Shown here piece by piece: positions 22,547 through 32,610 of a stretch of DNA of 64,000 nt. The stretch covers positions 186,001-250,000 of the forward strand of contig JAFEMH010002514.1 in NCBI GenBank assembly GCA_022495995.1, in the 5' to 3' direction. The notes below the pieces were generated by a model, which saw only the letters and a program-made list of their open reading frames with translations, was not told where the DNA came from and did no database searches. The position numbers and the translations under genes were made by a program. Each line of letters begins with the position of its first letter. Position 1 is the first letter of the stretch. This DNA comes from Adenophora triphylla var. japonica (taxonomy: Eukaryota; Streptophyta; Magnoliopsida; Asterales; Campanulaceae).

Positions 22547-23228
22547 TTTTGACCCCTGAGTAGGAAGCGAAAATGGGTTGCATAATAGCGATGTCTGACA
22601 GGAAGAAAGCCAAGAAAGCCCATGGTGCCGCCAATGCTCGTGCCAACAGAGAGAGGGAGGCAGAGAGGAGAACCGGTTTGTTGTCCAAGGACAACGTGGG
22701 GATGGTGCCCATGGAGGAGATTGAATCAGAAGATCCTCTGCAAAGCGGCACCCAATCTAGGGATGTGACTGAAGGGGGCGATGAATCCAATAGGTTGATT
22801 AGACCAAATCCAAGCTCCGACCCAAACCTTGAGGCCAACGCTGCGACCTCTAGAGCCGAGATAACTGGGGCTAGCCCTCTGAATGTTGTGCACATTGATG
22901 ATGAAGCTATGGAGGAGGAGGATGAACGTGCTCTGAATACAAGGAAAAGATCAAGGACTAAGAAGGGCAAGGCCGTCTCTTCGAGCCAACTTCCTCCCCC
23001 CATGCCTTCTCCGAGGAGTCAAGAGTCCATTAAAGCTCAGATGCAGAGGCTTAGTGAGGTTCCCCCCCCCTTGTTGGGGTGAACAGCATGACTCGCCGTT
23101 ATCTCGAGGTGACTCTTGGGCAAGTAGTGGTGAGGAGGGCCATAGATGTTGACCTCTTGGCCCATTTTGCTGATAAGGGGATGACCCCTGAGGAGTTCTC
23201 AGCTCGAACTGGATTGGTGCATAGCGAG
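22547..23228 (+). pseudogene. Antisense gene of element O, exon 2
   Basis: The acceptor is TTTTGCAG (ending 22546). The exon encodes a basic, then acidic, low-complexity region with a possible nuclear localisation signal (TRKRSRTKKGKA). A TAG at 22561 and a run of nine C (23062-23070), where the frame shifts, break it. After the run the frame gives MTRRYLEVTLGQVVVRRA. It ends at 23228 before GTAATC. Confidence 0.72.
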
Positions 23229-23335
23229 GTAATCTTTTACTTTCCCTTTCTGTTTAGTCGCTTATTCTGCTAGTTTGTCAGTTTAACCTCCGAATCTTGG
23301 CCGAGCTAATACTTCAATAATTTTCTTCAATGTAG

Positions 23336-24211
23336 TCTGTCACCATGACTGAACAAGCTAAGAGATCTTGGAGGGATTCTATTGAGAGGGAGAGGCAGGC
23401 TCTGCATGATTACTCCAAGAAGTCATAAGAGTTGTCTGAGCTGAAAGAGAAATATAACGACCTTGATAACTCTTTTGATGCTCAGGAGTTGGTGAAGAAA
23501 AAGGCGCTGGCTGATTGTGATAAGGCCTTGGGGGATCTGAAAGCTGCTGAGACCAAGCTTGGGGAGATAAGTTAAGAGAGGGATGCTGAGCGTCTGGCTC
23601 ATGAGAAGACGAAAATTGAGCTCGCCACAGTCTCAAAACTTCTTAAGGACAAAAATTATTTTTTGACTGAGCTGAATGAAGAGCACAACGCTGCCAGGGC
23701 TAAGTGGAAGGAGGATCTAGAGAAGGTTGGCCAGGATGCTGCTAAGAGGGCTGTTGATAGCTTCAAGGATGGGGATGAATATCATAACACCATTGTGGAC
23801 AAGGCGAAGGGCTTCTTGGATTTAGGCAAGCGTCACATGGCTCATCGAGCTTTTGTCGACCCAGACTCTGATGTCTCCTTGGAGCAACTAGCTCGCTGGG
23901 CCTATGCTCCCCAATATGACGCGGCTGCTCGTGGTGGTCACTCGGTCGTGCCATATTCTGAAAATGATTTGGCCTTCATTGCTCAAGAAGACCAAGAAGA
24001 TGGTTGCGAGCCGTGGGAACCTCCAGCCTTAGCCCTAAGGACCTTTGACACAGCGTTGTAGGAGATTGAGGATGCTGAGGAGATGGAGGTTGATGATGAA
24101 CTGGAGGAACATGTTTTTTCTGATTCAGGTAACCCCATAGGCCCCCAGCAGCAAGAAGGTGAGGATCGAGCTGACATAAGCATTCAAGTTGACGCTGGCC
24201 AAGACCCTTGA
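23336..24211 (+). pseudogene. Antisense gene of element O, exon 3, coiled coil
   Basis: The acceptor is TTCAATGTAG (ending 23335). The product is a probable coiled coil (SIERERQALHDYSKK, then ELVKKKALADCDKAL) followed by a C-terminal domain (LDLGKRHMAHRAFVDP) and an acidic tail. Three stops, at 23426, 23573 and 24059, are each TAA or TAG where CAA or CAG would give Gln. The stop at 24209-24211 ends the gene. It lies tail to tail with pol of element O. Confidence 0.75.
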
Positions 24212-24596
24212 TTTTATCTGAATGAGGTTGTAACGGACAAGTCCTAAACAATATTTTGTTTTTTGTTTTGAAACTATCTGAACGCCTTGGCCCAGCTTTT
24301 GGGAGGCTTGATACTTAGTAACTTTTATTTTGCACAAGTCTTGGCCCGCTTTTGGGAGACTTAATTATATACAATCGTAGCTGACTTTATATACTTGTTT
24401 GTTGTATGCTTTTGGTTTCAGCATGTGTGTGTCGAGCTAGATGTAATAGGATGAATAAGTCACTCTAAGCTTAGGGTCGACCTAGTTTCATGGTGACATA
24501 GTCAAACTTAGACTTGTAAGGATTTTGTGAACTAGATTGACTCAGAGTCGAACCTGTTTAAGGGATCAAAGCTAACCAAGGATCGAGCTGATTAGG

Positions 24597-24908
24597 ATGA
24601 GGCTGACTAAGAGCCGAGCTCGTTAGAACGAAGTCGACTAAGAGTCGGACTTGTTAAAGAAAACAAAACTGATTAAGAATCGAGTTTGTTAAAACGGAGC
24701 TGACTAAGAGTCGAGCTCGTTGAACGAAGTCGACTAAGAGTCGGACTTGTTAAAGGAATAAAGCTGATTAAGAATCGAGCTTGTTAAAACGAAGTTGACT
24801 AAGAGTCGAGCTTGTTGAACGAATTCGACTAAGAGTCGGACTTGTTAAAGGAACAAAGCTGATTAAGAATCGAGCTTGTTAAAACGAAGATGACTAAGAG
24901 TCGAGCTT
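24597..24908 (+). repeat. Array of about ten 30-34-bp covarying hairpins
   Basis: The superunit is 95-96 bp, made of three related units. Each unit has the form arm, GACT or GATT, AAG loop, AGTC or AATC, one bulged G, arm. Complementary outer arms are AAGTC/GACTT (24631, 24727), AAACT/AGTTT (24666), GAGCT/AGCTC (24697) and AAGCT/AGCTT (24761, 24856); AAGTT/AGCTT at 24792 uses one G-T pair. The units at 24822 and 24887 have one mismatch. The array lies between the antisense gene end (24211) and pol end (25059). Confidence 0.88.
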
Positions 24909-25058
24909 GTTGAACGAAGTTTAGCACAGTGTTTGGTCGAATAGAACATGTGATTTTATATTAAAATAGGAGCATGCTTACATCAAGTGGAAAGCTAGAA
25001 CTATGATAAATTCAAACTTGGGAGCTGCCTTAGCTTTGAACTGAACTAGGGACTTGAA

Positions 25059-27038
25059 CTAGAAGTAGTACATGATGAGGTGAGTGGCATGCCATGGATG
25101 CTTCAACTCTTCGCCATCTGGGTGAGATATCATGTAAGTCCCCTCCTTGATGACTCGAGTAACAATATAAGGACCTTCCCAATTAGGAGATAGTTTATTC
25201 TGTTGAGTTCTTCTTCCTGTTGCTTCAATTTTTCTCAACACGTGATCTCCTACTTGGAATGATCTTGTCTTCACCTTCTTGTCGTGGTAACTTTTAGTCC
25301 GCTGCTTGTAGTTGACCATCCAAAGGTAAGCCTTGTCTCGCTTCTCGTCGACCAAATCCAGGTTGATCAGTCTGCTAGTGTCGTTCTGCTCTTGATCGAA
25401 GAAGGTTACTCTAGCAGTAGGAAATCGCAGCTCAGCAGGTGCCATGGCCTCTGATCCATATGTTAGAGCAAATGGGGTTTCCCCCGTGGGCCCCCGAGTG
25501 GTTGTGCGAACTGCCCAAAGAGCAAGGGGAAGTTCGTCCAACCAGTTGCTGCGTTGACCTACCTAGCCCGTCTTGAGTGAGGATAGTACGAGCTTGTTTG
25601 CTGCTTCAGCTTGCCCATTTCCTTTGGGATAGGCGACAGATGATTGCCAATGCTTGATTCCCACTCTATTCATTTCTTCTTCGAATGCTCTGGAAAACTG
25701 TAAGCCGTTATCTGATACTATAGCTCGAGGGATCCCAAATCGACACCAGATGAAGTCATGTATGAAGTTGATGGCGTTTTCCTCTGTTATGCGAGCTAGT
25801 GGCTTTGCTTCGACCCACTTGGTAAAATAATCAATTTCAACGATCACATACTTGCAATTTCCCCGGGCGGGAGGGAAGGGTCCAATCAGGTCGACGCCCC
25901 ACATATCAAATGGCCAGGCAGCGATCACTGGAGTCTGTTCCGTTATAGGCATATGAGGTAGGTTGGCAAACCTTTGACATTGATCACATTGTTGAACAAA
26001 GTCATGAGTGTCAGCTCTCATGTGTGGCCAATAATACCCCAAGGTGATCAATTTGTCGGCTAGAGTTCTGGCCCCCGGGTGTCCACCACAAATTCCACTA
26101 TGCACCTCGTGCATCAACTGAGTGATCTCTTGAGGGTGAATGCACTTCAATAGTGGCCTGGTGTATGATCTTCTGAACAGCATGCCCCCTTGGATAACAT
26201 ACCTCGGAGCTTTCTTTTTGATAGCTCGAGCTTTCTTCTCGTCTTCAGGGAGCTCGCCACTTTCTAGGTATGCCTTCATTTTCTCGATCCAGCACTTGTT
26301 GTAAGCCCAATTTCTCAAGGGGTCTTCCACACATTGAATTTTGACCCTTTCATACTCTGGATTCTCAAGGTAGGAGATGGGTTCTTCATGTGGTTCGTCT
26401 GAAGTGGCCAGCTTTGAGAGTAGGTCGGCTAGCTCGTTGTCTTCTCGATCAATCCTCTGAATTTCCCAAAACTTTAGGTCTTTTGTCAGTTCCTTCACTA
26501 GGTCGTGGTACTTGACTAGAGTAGAGTTCAGCACCTCGTACTCTCCTCGGACCTGGTTGACTTTCAACTGTGAGTCACAATATGCCATGATTTTAGTCGC
26601 TCCAAAGCACTTTGCGTACTCGATGGCTGAAACCAATGCTTCGTATTCTGCTTGGTTGTTAGAGGCATCAAACTTGAACCTCAATGACTCCTCATATATT
26701 GTCCCAGACTCTGGTTCAATCAGAACAATCCCAGCTCCACTGACACTCTTGGTTGCTGATCCATCCGAGTAGACTTTCCAACAATCGACGGGTAGGCTAG
26801 TGACGACTAGGGACTCAGGATCTTTCCCTTTGACTTTCTCCTTTTGAGCTCGCATCTCGCTATCTTCCTTAGTGAACGTCAGCTCGACCAAGAAGTCTGC
26901 TAGAGCTTGAGCCTTCAACGCCTTTCGAGATTGATACTTGATGTCGAATTCCGTGAGGGAAATTGACCAATTGAGTAAGCGATCTGAACTTTCTGGCTTA
27001 TGTAGAATTTTTCTCAAGGGCGCATTCGTGAGCACCAC
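25059..27038 (-). pseudogene. pol: Additional RNase H and integrase of element O
   Basis: One frame with a single stop at 25563-25565. The additional RNase H is VYSDGSATKSVSGAGIVL, then SNNQAEYEALVSAIEYAK, then YCDSQLKVNQV. The integrase zinc site is HEVHSGICGGH with CDQCQRF, and the catalytic positions are WGVDLIG, IVSDNGLQF and GQAEAANK. The C-terminal part ends LSPNWEGPYIVTRV and WHATHLIMYYF at 25059. Before 27038 a TGA at 27063 interrupts the same frame. Except for stops this is nearly intact, so the element is fairly young. Confidence 0.92.
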
Positions 27039-27062
27039 AATAGGATGAGCAAGGTAATAAGC

Positions 27063-28670
27063 TCACAGCTTTCTTGAAGCCACGACTAAGGCATAGGCGA
27101 CCTTCTCTGCATTGTAGTACCTGCCTTCAACATCTGATACAGCCTTGCTTACATAATATACAGGCTTTTGAAGCCCCTCCTCTTCTCGAACCAACACTGC
27201 AGTAACTGATTTGTCTCCCACAGATAGATACGCGAACAAGGTCTCACCAATAGTCGGGCTGCTCAATAGTGGAGGAGTAGCAAGGTACTCCTTGAGTTGT
27301 TGGAACGACGAATGACATTCGGCCGTCCACTCAAAATTTTTTGTCCCCCTCAATGATTTGAAGAAGGGGAGAGACCTTTCAGTCGACTTGGCTATAAATC
27401 GACCTAGGGCTGCCACCCTGCCGTTAAGTCGCTGCATCTCCTTTACACTTGCAGGCTCCTTCATCTCGACTAGAGCCTTGATCTTCTCTGGGTTAGCTTC
27501 TATACCTCGTTGGGACACCATAAATCCAAGAAACTTGCCAGCTGCCACTCCAAATATGCATTTGCTCGGGTTGAGCTTCATGTCGTTTGCTTGCAAATTG
27601 GCGAACGTTTCCTTTAGGTCGACCACGTGACGTCCAACCTTTGTTTTGATGACCATATCGTCGACGTAGGCCTCCATGTTTCGGCCAATTTGTGAGACAA
27701 ATACCTTGTTAACCATGCGTTGATAGGTTGCTCCTGCGTTCTTTAACCCGAACGGCATCATGTTATAGCAATAGATGCCTCCAGCTGCTTGGAAAGCTGT
27801 CTTCACCACGTCATCCTCATGCATCTTGATCTGATGATAGCCTGAATAGGCATCTAGGAAGCTGAGGGTGGAGTGGCCAGCAATAGAATCCACGAGCTTG
27901 TCAATCCTTGGGAGAGGATAGCTGTCCTTTGGGAAGGCAAGATTGAGGTTGGTGAAGTCGACACACATTCTCCACTTGCCATTCGACTTCTTCACCATGA
28001 CTACGTTGGCTAACCAGGTCGTATGCGTGGATTCCTTAATTATACCTGCACTCAAAAGTTTTTGTACCTCGAGTTTGATGGCTTCTTCTTTGTCACGAGC
28101 CAAGTTCCTTAATTTTTGAGGCCTTGGCTTGATGGCCGGGTTGACTTCCAGCCTGTGAACCGCGACCTCCTCCTTGATCCCTTTCATGTCCTCAACTCGC
28201 CATGCAAAGACATCACTGCTTTCCTTGAGCAACTCAACAATCTCTAACCTTTCTTCAGGTGACAGCTGCTTCCCTATCTGAATTTTCTGCTCGGGATGGG
28301 CTAGGTTGGTGATTACTGACTACAATTCGTCCACAGCTTCTAGCTCTGGACCATCTCTGAACTGCGGGGTCTCGATGATGATCTCTCTGACCCTCTTCCT
28401 TTCCTCGGCTCCCAAGTGGGGAGCTTCCTCAGCAATCATCTCATCTAGTTTGTCTGCAGTCTCACTGGTGGTGGCCCCCGAGTTATTGTCGATCTGGAGG
28501 CATAGCTTGCCTATGGAGACTTGGTCGACCATAACTGTATCCGGATCAACCATGGTGGTTTCAGAGTGACGTGTCGACTCAGTCATGATCTCGTCATGCG
28601 AGTGATAGGTCGACTCTTCCACAATGGTGATTGTAGATAGTCGAGTAGTTTTGGTGACTGACTGAGACAA
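27063..28670 (-). pseudogene. pol: Reverse transcriptase of element O
   Basis: The RT has WLANVVMVKKSNGKWRMC and VDFTNLNLAFPKDSYPLP, then MPFGLKNAGATYQRMV, then AYVDDMVIKTK with the catalytic Asp pair. It continues through FGVAAGKFLGFMVSQRG into a degenerate first RNase H (LFAYLSVGDKSVTAVLV), where the usual Asp is missing, as expected in Tat elements that rely on the additional RNase H. The N-terminal linker (28670-28323) is in the same frame, separated by a TAG at 28320. Confidence 0.92.
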
Positions 28671-28682
28671 CTTTAAGTATCC

Positions 28683-31181
28683 TTATGCGGTCTCAATCTC
28701 TAGCTCTCTCTTCTTCCTTTCACGAAGTACATGATCAAGATATGCTCGAGCTGTGCCTTGTACACAGCCGACTCCAGCTGGTGTGGGGAATTTAACTCGT
28801 TGATGGGGGATTGAGGACACCATTCCAAGTGCGACCTGGCCAGGGATTCCAAGAATAGCAGCATAATCACTATTGACATCTATGATAATAAATTTTACCT
28901 TAGACACGATCCTGTAGGGATGCTGTCCTAGGTCGACATCCAGCTCAATCTGCCCCTTAGCATCAACTCGGTGGTTTGTGAAGCCCTCCAATATGCCATC
29001 ATACCTTTCGAGCTGCTCGTTTGAGAGACCCATCTCTTGGAATGTCTTATAAAACAGAATATCCTTGTAGGCCCCTGTGTCGACTAAGAGTCTGGTCGTC
29101 GTACATCCATCAATGAGTCCTGGGATGACAAAAACTTGGTCTCTAGCCGCCATATTAGTTGGTAGCTCGTGAGGATAAAAGCTGATCACCTCATCTCTAA
29201 CGTGGCTCCTTGGCGGTACATGTGGGGCTTTGTTGAGCTGAAAGATCTTATGCTTGATGGCTGTATTGCTGGCTTGCTCAGTAATAACACCCAGATTCAG
29301 TCTAGGCTGCCTTGGTTCCTGATGTCCACCTGCAGGTCGCTCACCTCCACCGCCTTGAGGTCTTTTAACATATGCGTCGAGCCTACCTTGTTCGACCATT
29401 CTCTGAATTATACGTTTCAAGCTCATGCAATCCTCTGTGGTATGGCCTATATCCTTTTGGTACTCGCAGTACTTGGATTTGTCCCTTCTGAACTTATTTG
29501 CTGGGTTCATTGGGGCAAGTGGGGCCAGCTCGACCGCATTCATAATCTCAGTTCGACTCACCGTTAGGGGAGTGAAAGCCTCAGGCACCTTTTCTATCAC
29601 CCTGGTCCTGTTCTTACCATTCTTGTTATTTCCCCCATTCTTGACTGAGTCCTTCATATCATCAGCGACCTCAGTCTTGGGGCCTTTCCCATTCTTCTTT
29701 TCTTTTCTCTCTTCGGCCAATGCTACGTTGTAAGCCTTTTCAAATAAATCTTGTCGAGTAGTGACCGTTCGAACTGTTAGCTCGTAATCCATGTCCGCAG
29801 AGGAAATTCCACTCCTAAAGCAATTGATCACCTCCCTGTCTGTGAGGTCCTCCTCTATTTTGTCGACCATCTCTTTAAACTTGGTGTAGTAGCTCATTGA
29901 GCTTTCATTTTTTCCTTGCACCAGGTTGTTGAGATCGGTGACAGTCATCCTCCGAGCTCCAGCAGTCGAGAAGCGATCTAAAAACTTTATTCTCATATAG
30001 GTCCAGGTCGAGATGCACCCCATTGCCAGACCATTGAACCATGTAAGGGCTGCCCCTGTGAGTGTGCTGATGAGTGCATTGCACATCTTGTCGTCCTCAT
30101 TGGAGACAAAGCACATGGTTGCTTCTAGGTGCTGTATGTGGTTCTTGGCGTTGGTTGCACCTGAATACTTCTCTAGGAGAGGCAATCTGAAACCGGGAGG
30201 AGGTCGACGGTCAATCAATTCCTTAGATAAGGGACGAACAGCAAAATCTTTGTGCTCGACCTTTCCTGCATCAGCTTTCTTTTCAGCTTCCCATTGCTCG
30301 AACTTTCTCTTCCATACCAGCCATTCCCTAGCATCTGGGTTGTCATCCTTAGCTGGAGGGACATCGTTGGATCTCTGCCTCTCACTCCTAGGGGGAGTCA
30401 CTTGTTTGCTCCTTCTGTCTTGGTGAGAAGGCGACCTAACTGACCTAGTCGGCAACCTGCGCCTATCCTCCCTTATGGGCGACCTGCGCCTACCATTTCC
30501 GACTGGTGACCTACGCCTATCATCCCTTATAGGTGACCTTCGCCCATTTCGGTCCCTGTGGGACTGTGACCTCTGCGTCCTTGCTGGAGATCTCCTTAAG
30601 CTCCGACTAGCTTCCAACCGTGTCCTCAGGTCGGACTGAGCCTCTTGCTCTCTATTTCTGTTGAGACTGACCCTCAGATCGTCACTTGGGACATGAATAG
30701 GCGATTGAGGCCGAAAAACCATCCATTGGTCAACATTTTGTCCCACAGTCTCCTTTGGGCGAGCATTCCTAGCATGCTCCCTATTTGAAACCTGAGAGGG
30801 AGCCATCCTCTCTGACCTTCTATCCGCCTGTTCTGCCTCCTCCATTGCCAATAACTCGGCCATAATCTGAGCTCGCTCCATCAGCATTTCTTTTCTGCTC
30901 AAAGGGTTGGATGAGGGACCTGCCCTATTTCCAACATTCATTTGTCCAGTTGGACGCTTTGGAGGAGGTGGAACTCCTTGCCCCTCCATAGGCCGCTTAT
31001 CTCTCCTTTCATCTGGCAATCCCCTGCCATCAGCCACACTGTTAGATCGTGTTGCCCTAGCATGTTGACGTGGTGGAGGGGGAGGAGGCAAGTTAGCATT
31101 TTGAGTGTTCGCATTTGTGTTATTGTTTCCTTCTTTGTGCCCGAGTGAGGCCTCGGATACATGTCCATCCGAAGTCACCAT
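28683..31181 (-). pseudogene. gag: gag-protease of element O, 832 codons
   Basis: The start is the ATG at 31181, about 60 bases inside the LTR. An Arg/Ser-rich stretch with repeated RRSPIR (about residues 198-275) is followed by the gag core (AALTWFNGLAMGCISTW, about 380-480), a knuckle-like CEYQKDIGHTTEDC (about 585; relatives have His where Gln stands) and an aspartic protease (LLVDTGAYKDILF, about 695). The TAA at 28683 lies in frame with the RT linker, so it is probably a mutated Gln codon; programmed readthrough is possible but less likely, given the other stops. No frameshift is seen. Confidence 0.9.
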
Positions 31182-31221
31182 GATTGTAGGTTGAGAAAAC
31201 TTTCGAGGTCAAGATATGCAC

Positions 31222-31240
31222 GTTCCAGGCATTGGAACCA
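31222..31240 (-). other. Possible primer binding site of element O
   Basis: On the minus strand TGGTTCCAATGCCTGGAAC begins three bases after the LTR. It does not match a primer tRNA I know, and it can fold on itself (GTTCCA with TGGAAC). Confidence 0.4.
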
Positions 31241-31243
31241 AAC

Positions 31244-31903
31244 TGATGCCGCAGGAAATGTGCTTATCAATCTTCCTCCACGTGGCAGGACTGATCACTT
31301 GGCTCCTTGACCTGAAAACCAGAACCCTCGACTAGCCGGATGTGTCTCCGGCTTAGACCCTCGGGCGTGAGAGTAAGTATATGAATTGGAGAGCAAAAAT
31401 ATATTGAATAAAGATAATTCAGATAACAAAATTGCAGTTACCTCATAACTGTGGTAGTGATGATGTATTTATAGTTGATGAGTGCGGTTATTTTGGTGGG
31501 GCTACATGAGCTTCGTAATTCATGGGACAGCTACTTGTCATGGGAACGTGTCCTGGATTGGCTCCTGAATTGTAGGGAACCGTTTACGGAAAGATTTGAA
31601 GCACGTGCGTCTGTATCATTTAGGTCGACGCTTGCTTATTAGGTCGAGGTCGCCATTTGAGGTTAGGTCGACATGACTGACGGGTAGAGCTGGATCGTAC
31701 CCGAATTAGAGCATGGATCGTTGAGTCGGACCAAGCTAGGTCGGGACCTTGGAGGTCGGACAATGAGCTTAGGTCGACTGATCCTGTTGCTGGGCCTTGG
31801 GCCTTATGGTAATTGGGCCAGACTCATTAAGAATGTGGAGGCCACGGCTGCCTGTGATTGGGCTTTACTCGCTTGGCCCAACTCGACACTTTTGGTATGT
31901 TCA
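31244..31903 (-). repeat. 5' LTR of element O (element orientation)
   Basis: 660 bases, the same length as 9947-10606. The minus-strand TATA box is RC of 31466-31473. It is followed on the plus strand by the duplication ACGTC. Confidence 0.94.
31466..31473 (-). promoter_or_regulatory. TATA box of the 5' LTR of element O
   Basis: TATAAATA on the minus strand, matching the direction of gag-pol. The other LTR has it at 10169-10176. Confidence 0.65.
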
Positions 31904-32185
31904 ACGTCCTAAACACCTTTCAAACACCCTTTCGTATCCCATATACGTCCTTCCTAACCAAAGAGTCAACACCTAGCCATTAGGTAACACTTTCACCTTC
32001 TAAATCCCGCTTTATCTAGATTTACGCGTAAAACACTACTTTTTTATCCGATCAAAGTTCTCAAAATGTAGACGGAATGCCATCTACATGTCTCAAAATG
32101 ATCCTCCCTCTATCATCTTTTCTCCTTCAAGAATAGTGATTTTGGGTTAAAACAGAGATCGAGTCCCGTTTTTGTTTTCTGTCAT

Positions 32186-32400
32186 TTACCGTCCGGATCG
32201 TTCGATCTGTTGATTTGCACTTTTAACGTCCGAACCGTTTGACTCGTTGATCGTACTTTTACAAGTTCGGATTGTTTGATCCATTGATACCGCATTTAAA
32301 TACAGTCATTTACGAGTCCAAGCCGTTTGGCTCGTGATAGTATTTACTTACAAAGTCCGAGTCACAAAACGACTCATTGATCGCATATCATTTAATACCT
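32186..32400 (+). repeat. Five degenerate repeats with covarying hairpins in LTR A
   Basis: Units contain GTCCGRNYC, a GTTT-type loop, and RNYC before TTGAT. Paired arms differ by copy: GATC/GATC, GGATT/GATCC (one G-T), AGCC/GGCT and GAGTC/GACTC. The second copy (GAACC/GACTC) does not pair. Confidence 0.55.
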
Positions 32401-32439
32401 CTTTTCATAAAATTGGTCACAATGTAATGCCCGGTTAAA

Positions 32440-32610
32440 AACCAGAGTTCGTCATTCGAACTCCTTTTCGAAAACAATGTAAAATCGATGTTTGCCATGC
32501 GAACGCTTATTTCCAACTCAAAACCGATGTTTGTTATTCAAACGCTCTTTTACCAAAATCAACGTTTGTCATTTAAACCAAGATTAAAGCTTGTCATTCA
32601 CGCCCATTTT
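32440..32610 (+). repeat. Second hairpin array in LTR A
   Basis: Successive hairpins with loops such as TCATT: GAGTTCG/CGAACTC, GTTTG/CGAAC, GTTTG/CAAAC, GTTTG/TAAAC. A fifth unit (GCTTG/CACGC) is imperfect. Confidence 0.55.

Larger units (their letters stand above)
9947..31903 (-). mobile_element. Element O: Tat-lineage gypsy retrotransposon with an antisense gene
   Basis: Both LTRs are 660 bp and differ at roughly 18 positions by eye. On the minus strand the order is 5' LTR (31244-31903), possible primer site, gag-protease (31181-28683), RT and RNase H, integrase (ending 25059), hairpin array (24597-24908), antisense gene (11089-24211 on plus), polypurine tract and 3' LTR (9947-10606). Without the nested element I (about 9.87 kb) the length is about 12.1 kb. 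The antisense gene between pol and the 3' LTR, and the additional RNase H, place it in the Tat lineage. The whole gag-pol is one frame broken only by stop codons. Confidence 0.93.

Noticed and set aside
28683..28685. Programmed stop-codon readthrough between gag and pol
   Set aside because: The frame continues, but three further stops in pol and six in the antisense gene show the same C-to-T pattern, so simple mutation is more likely.
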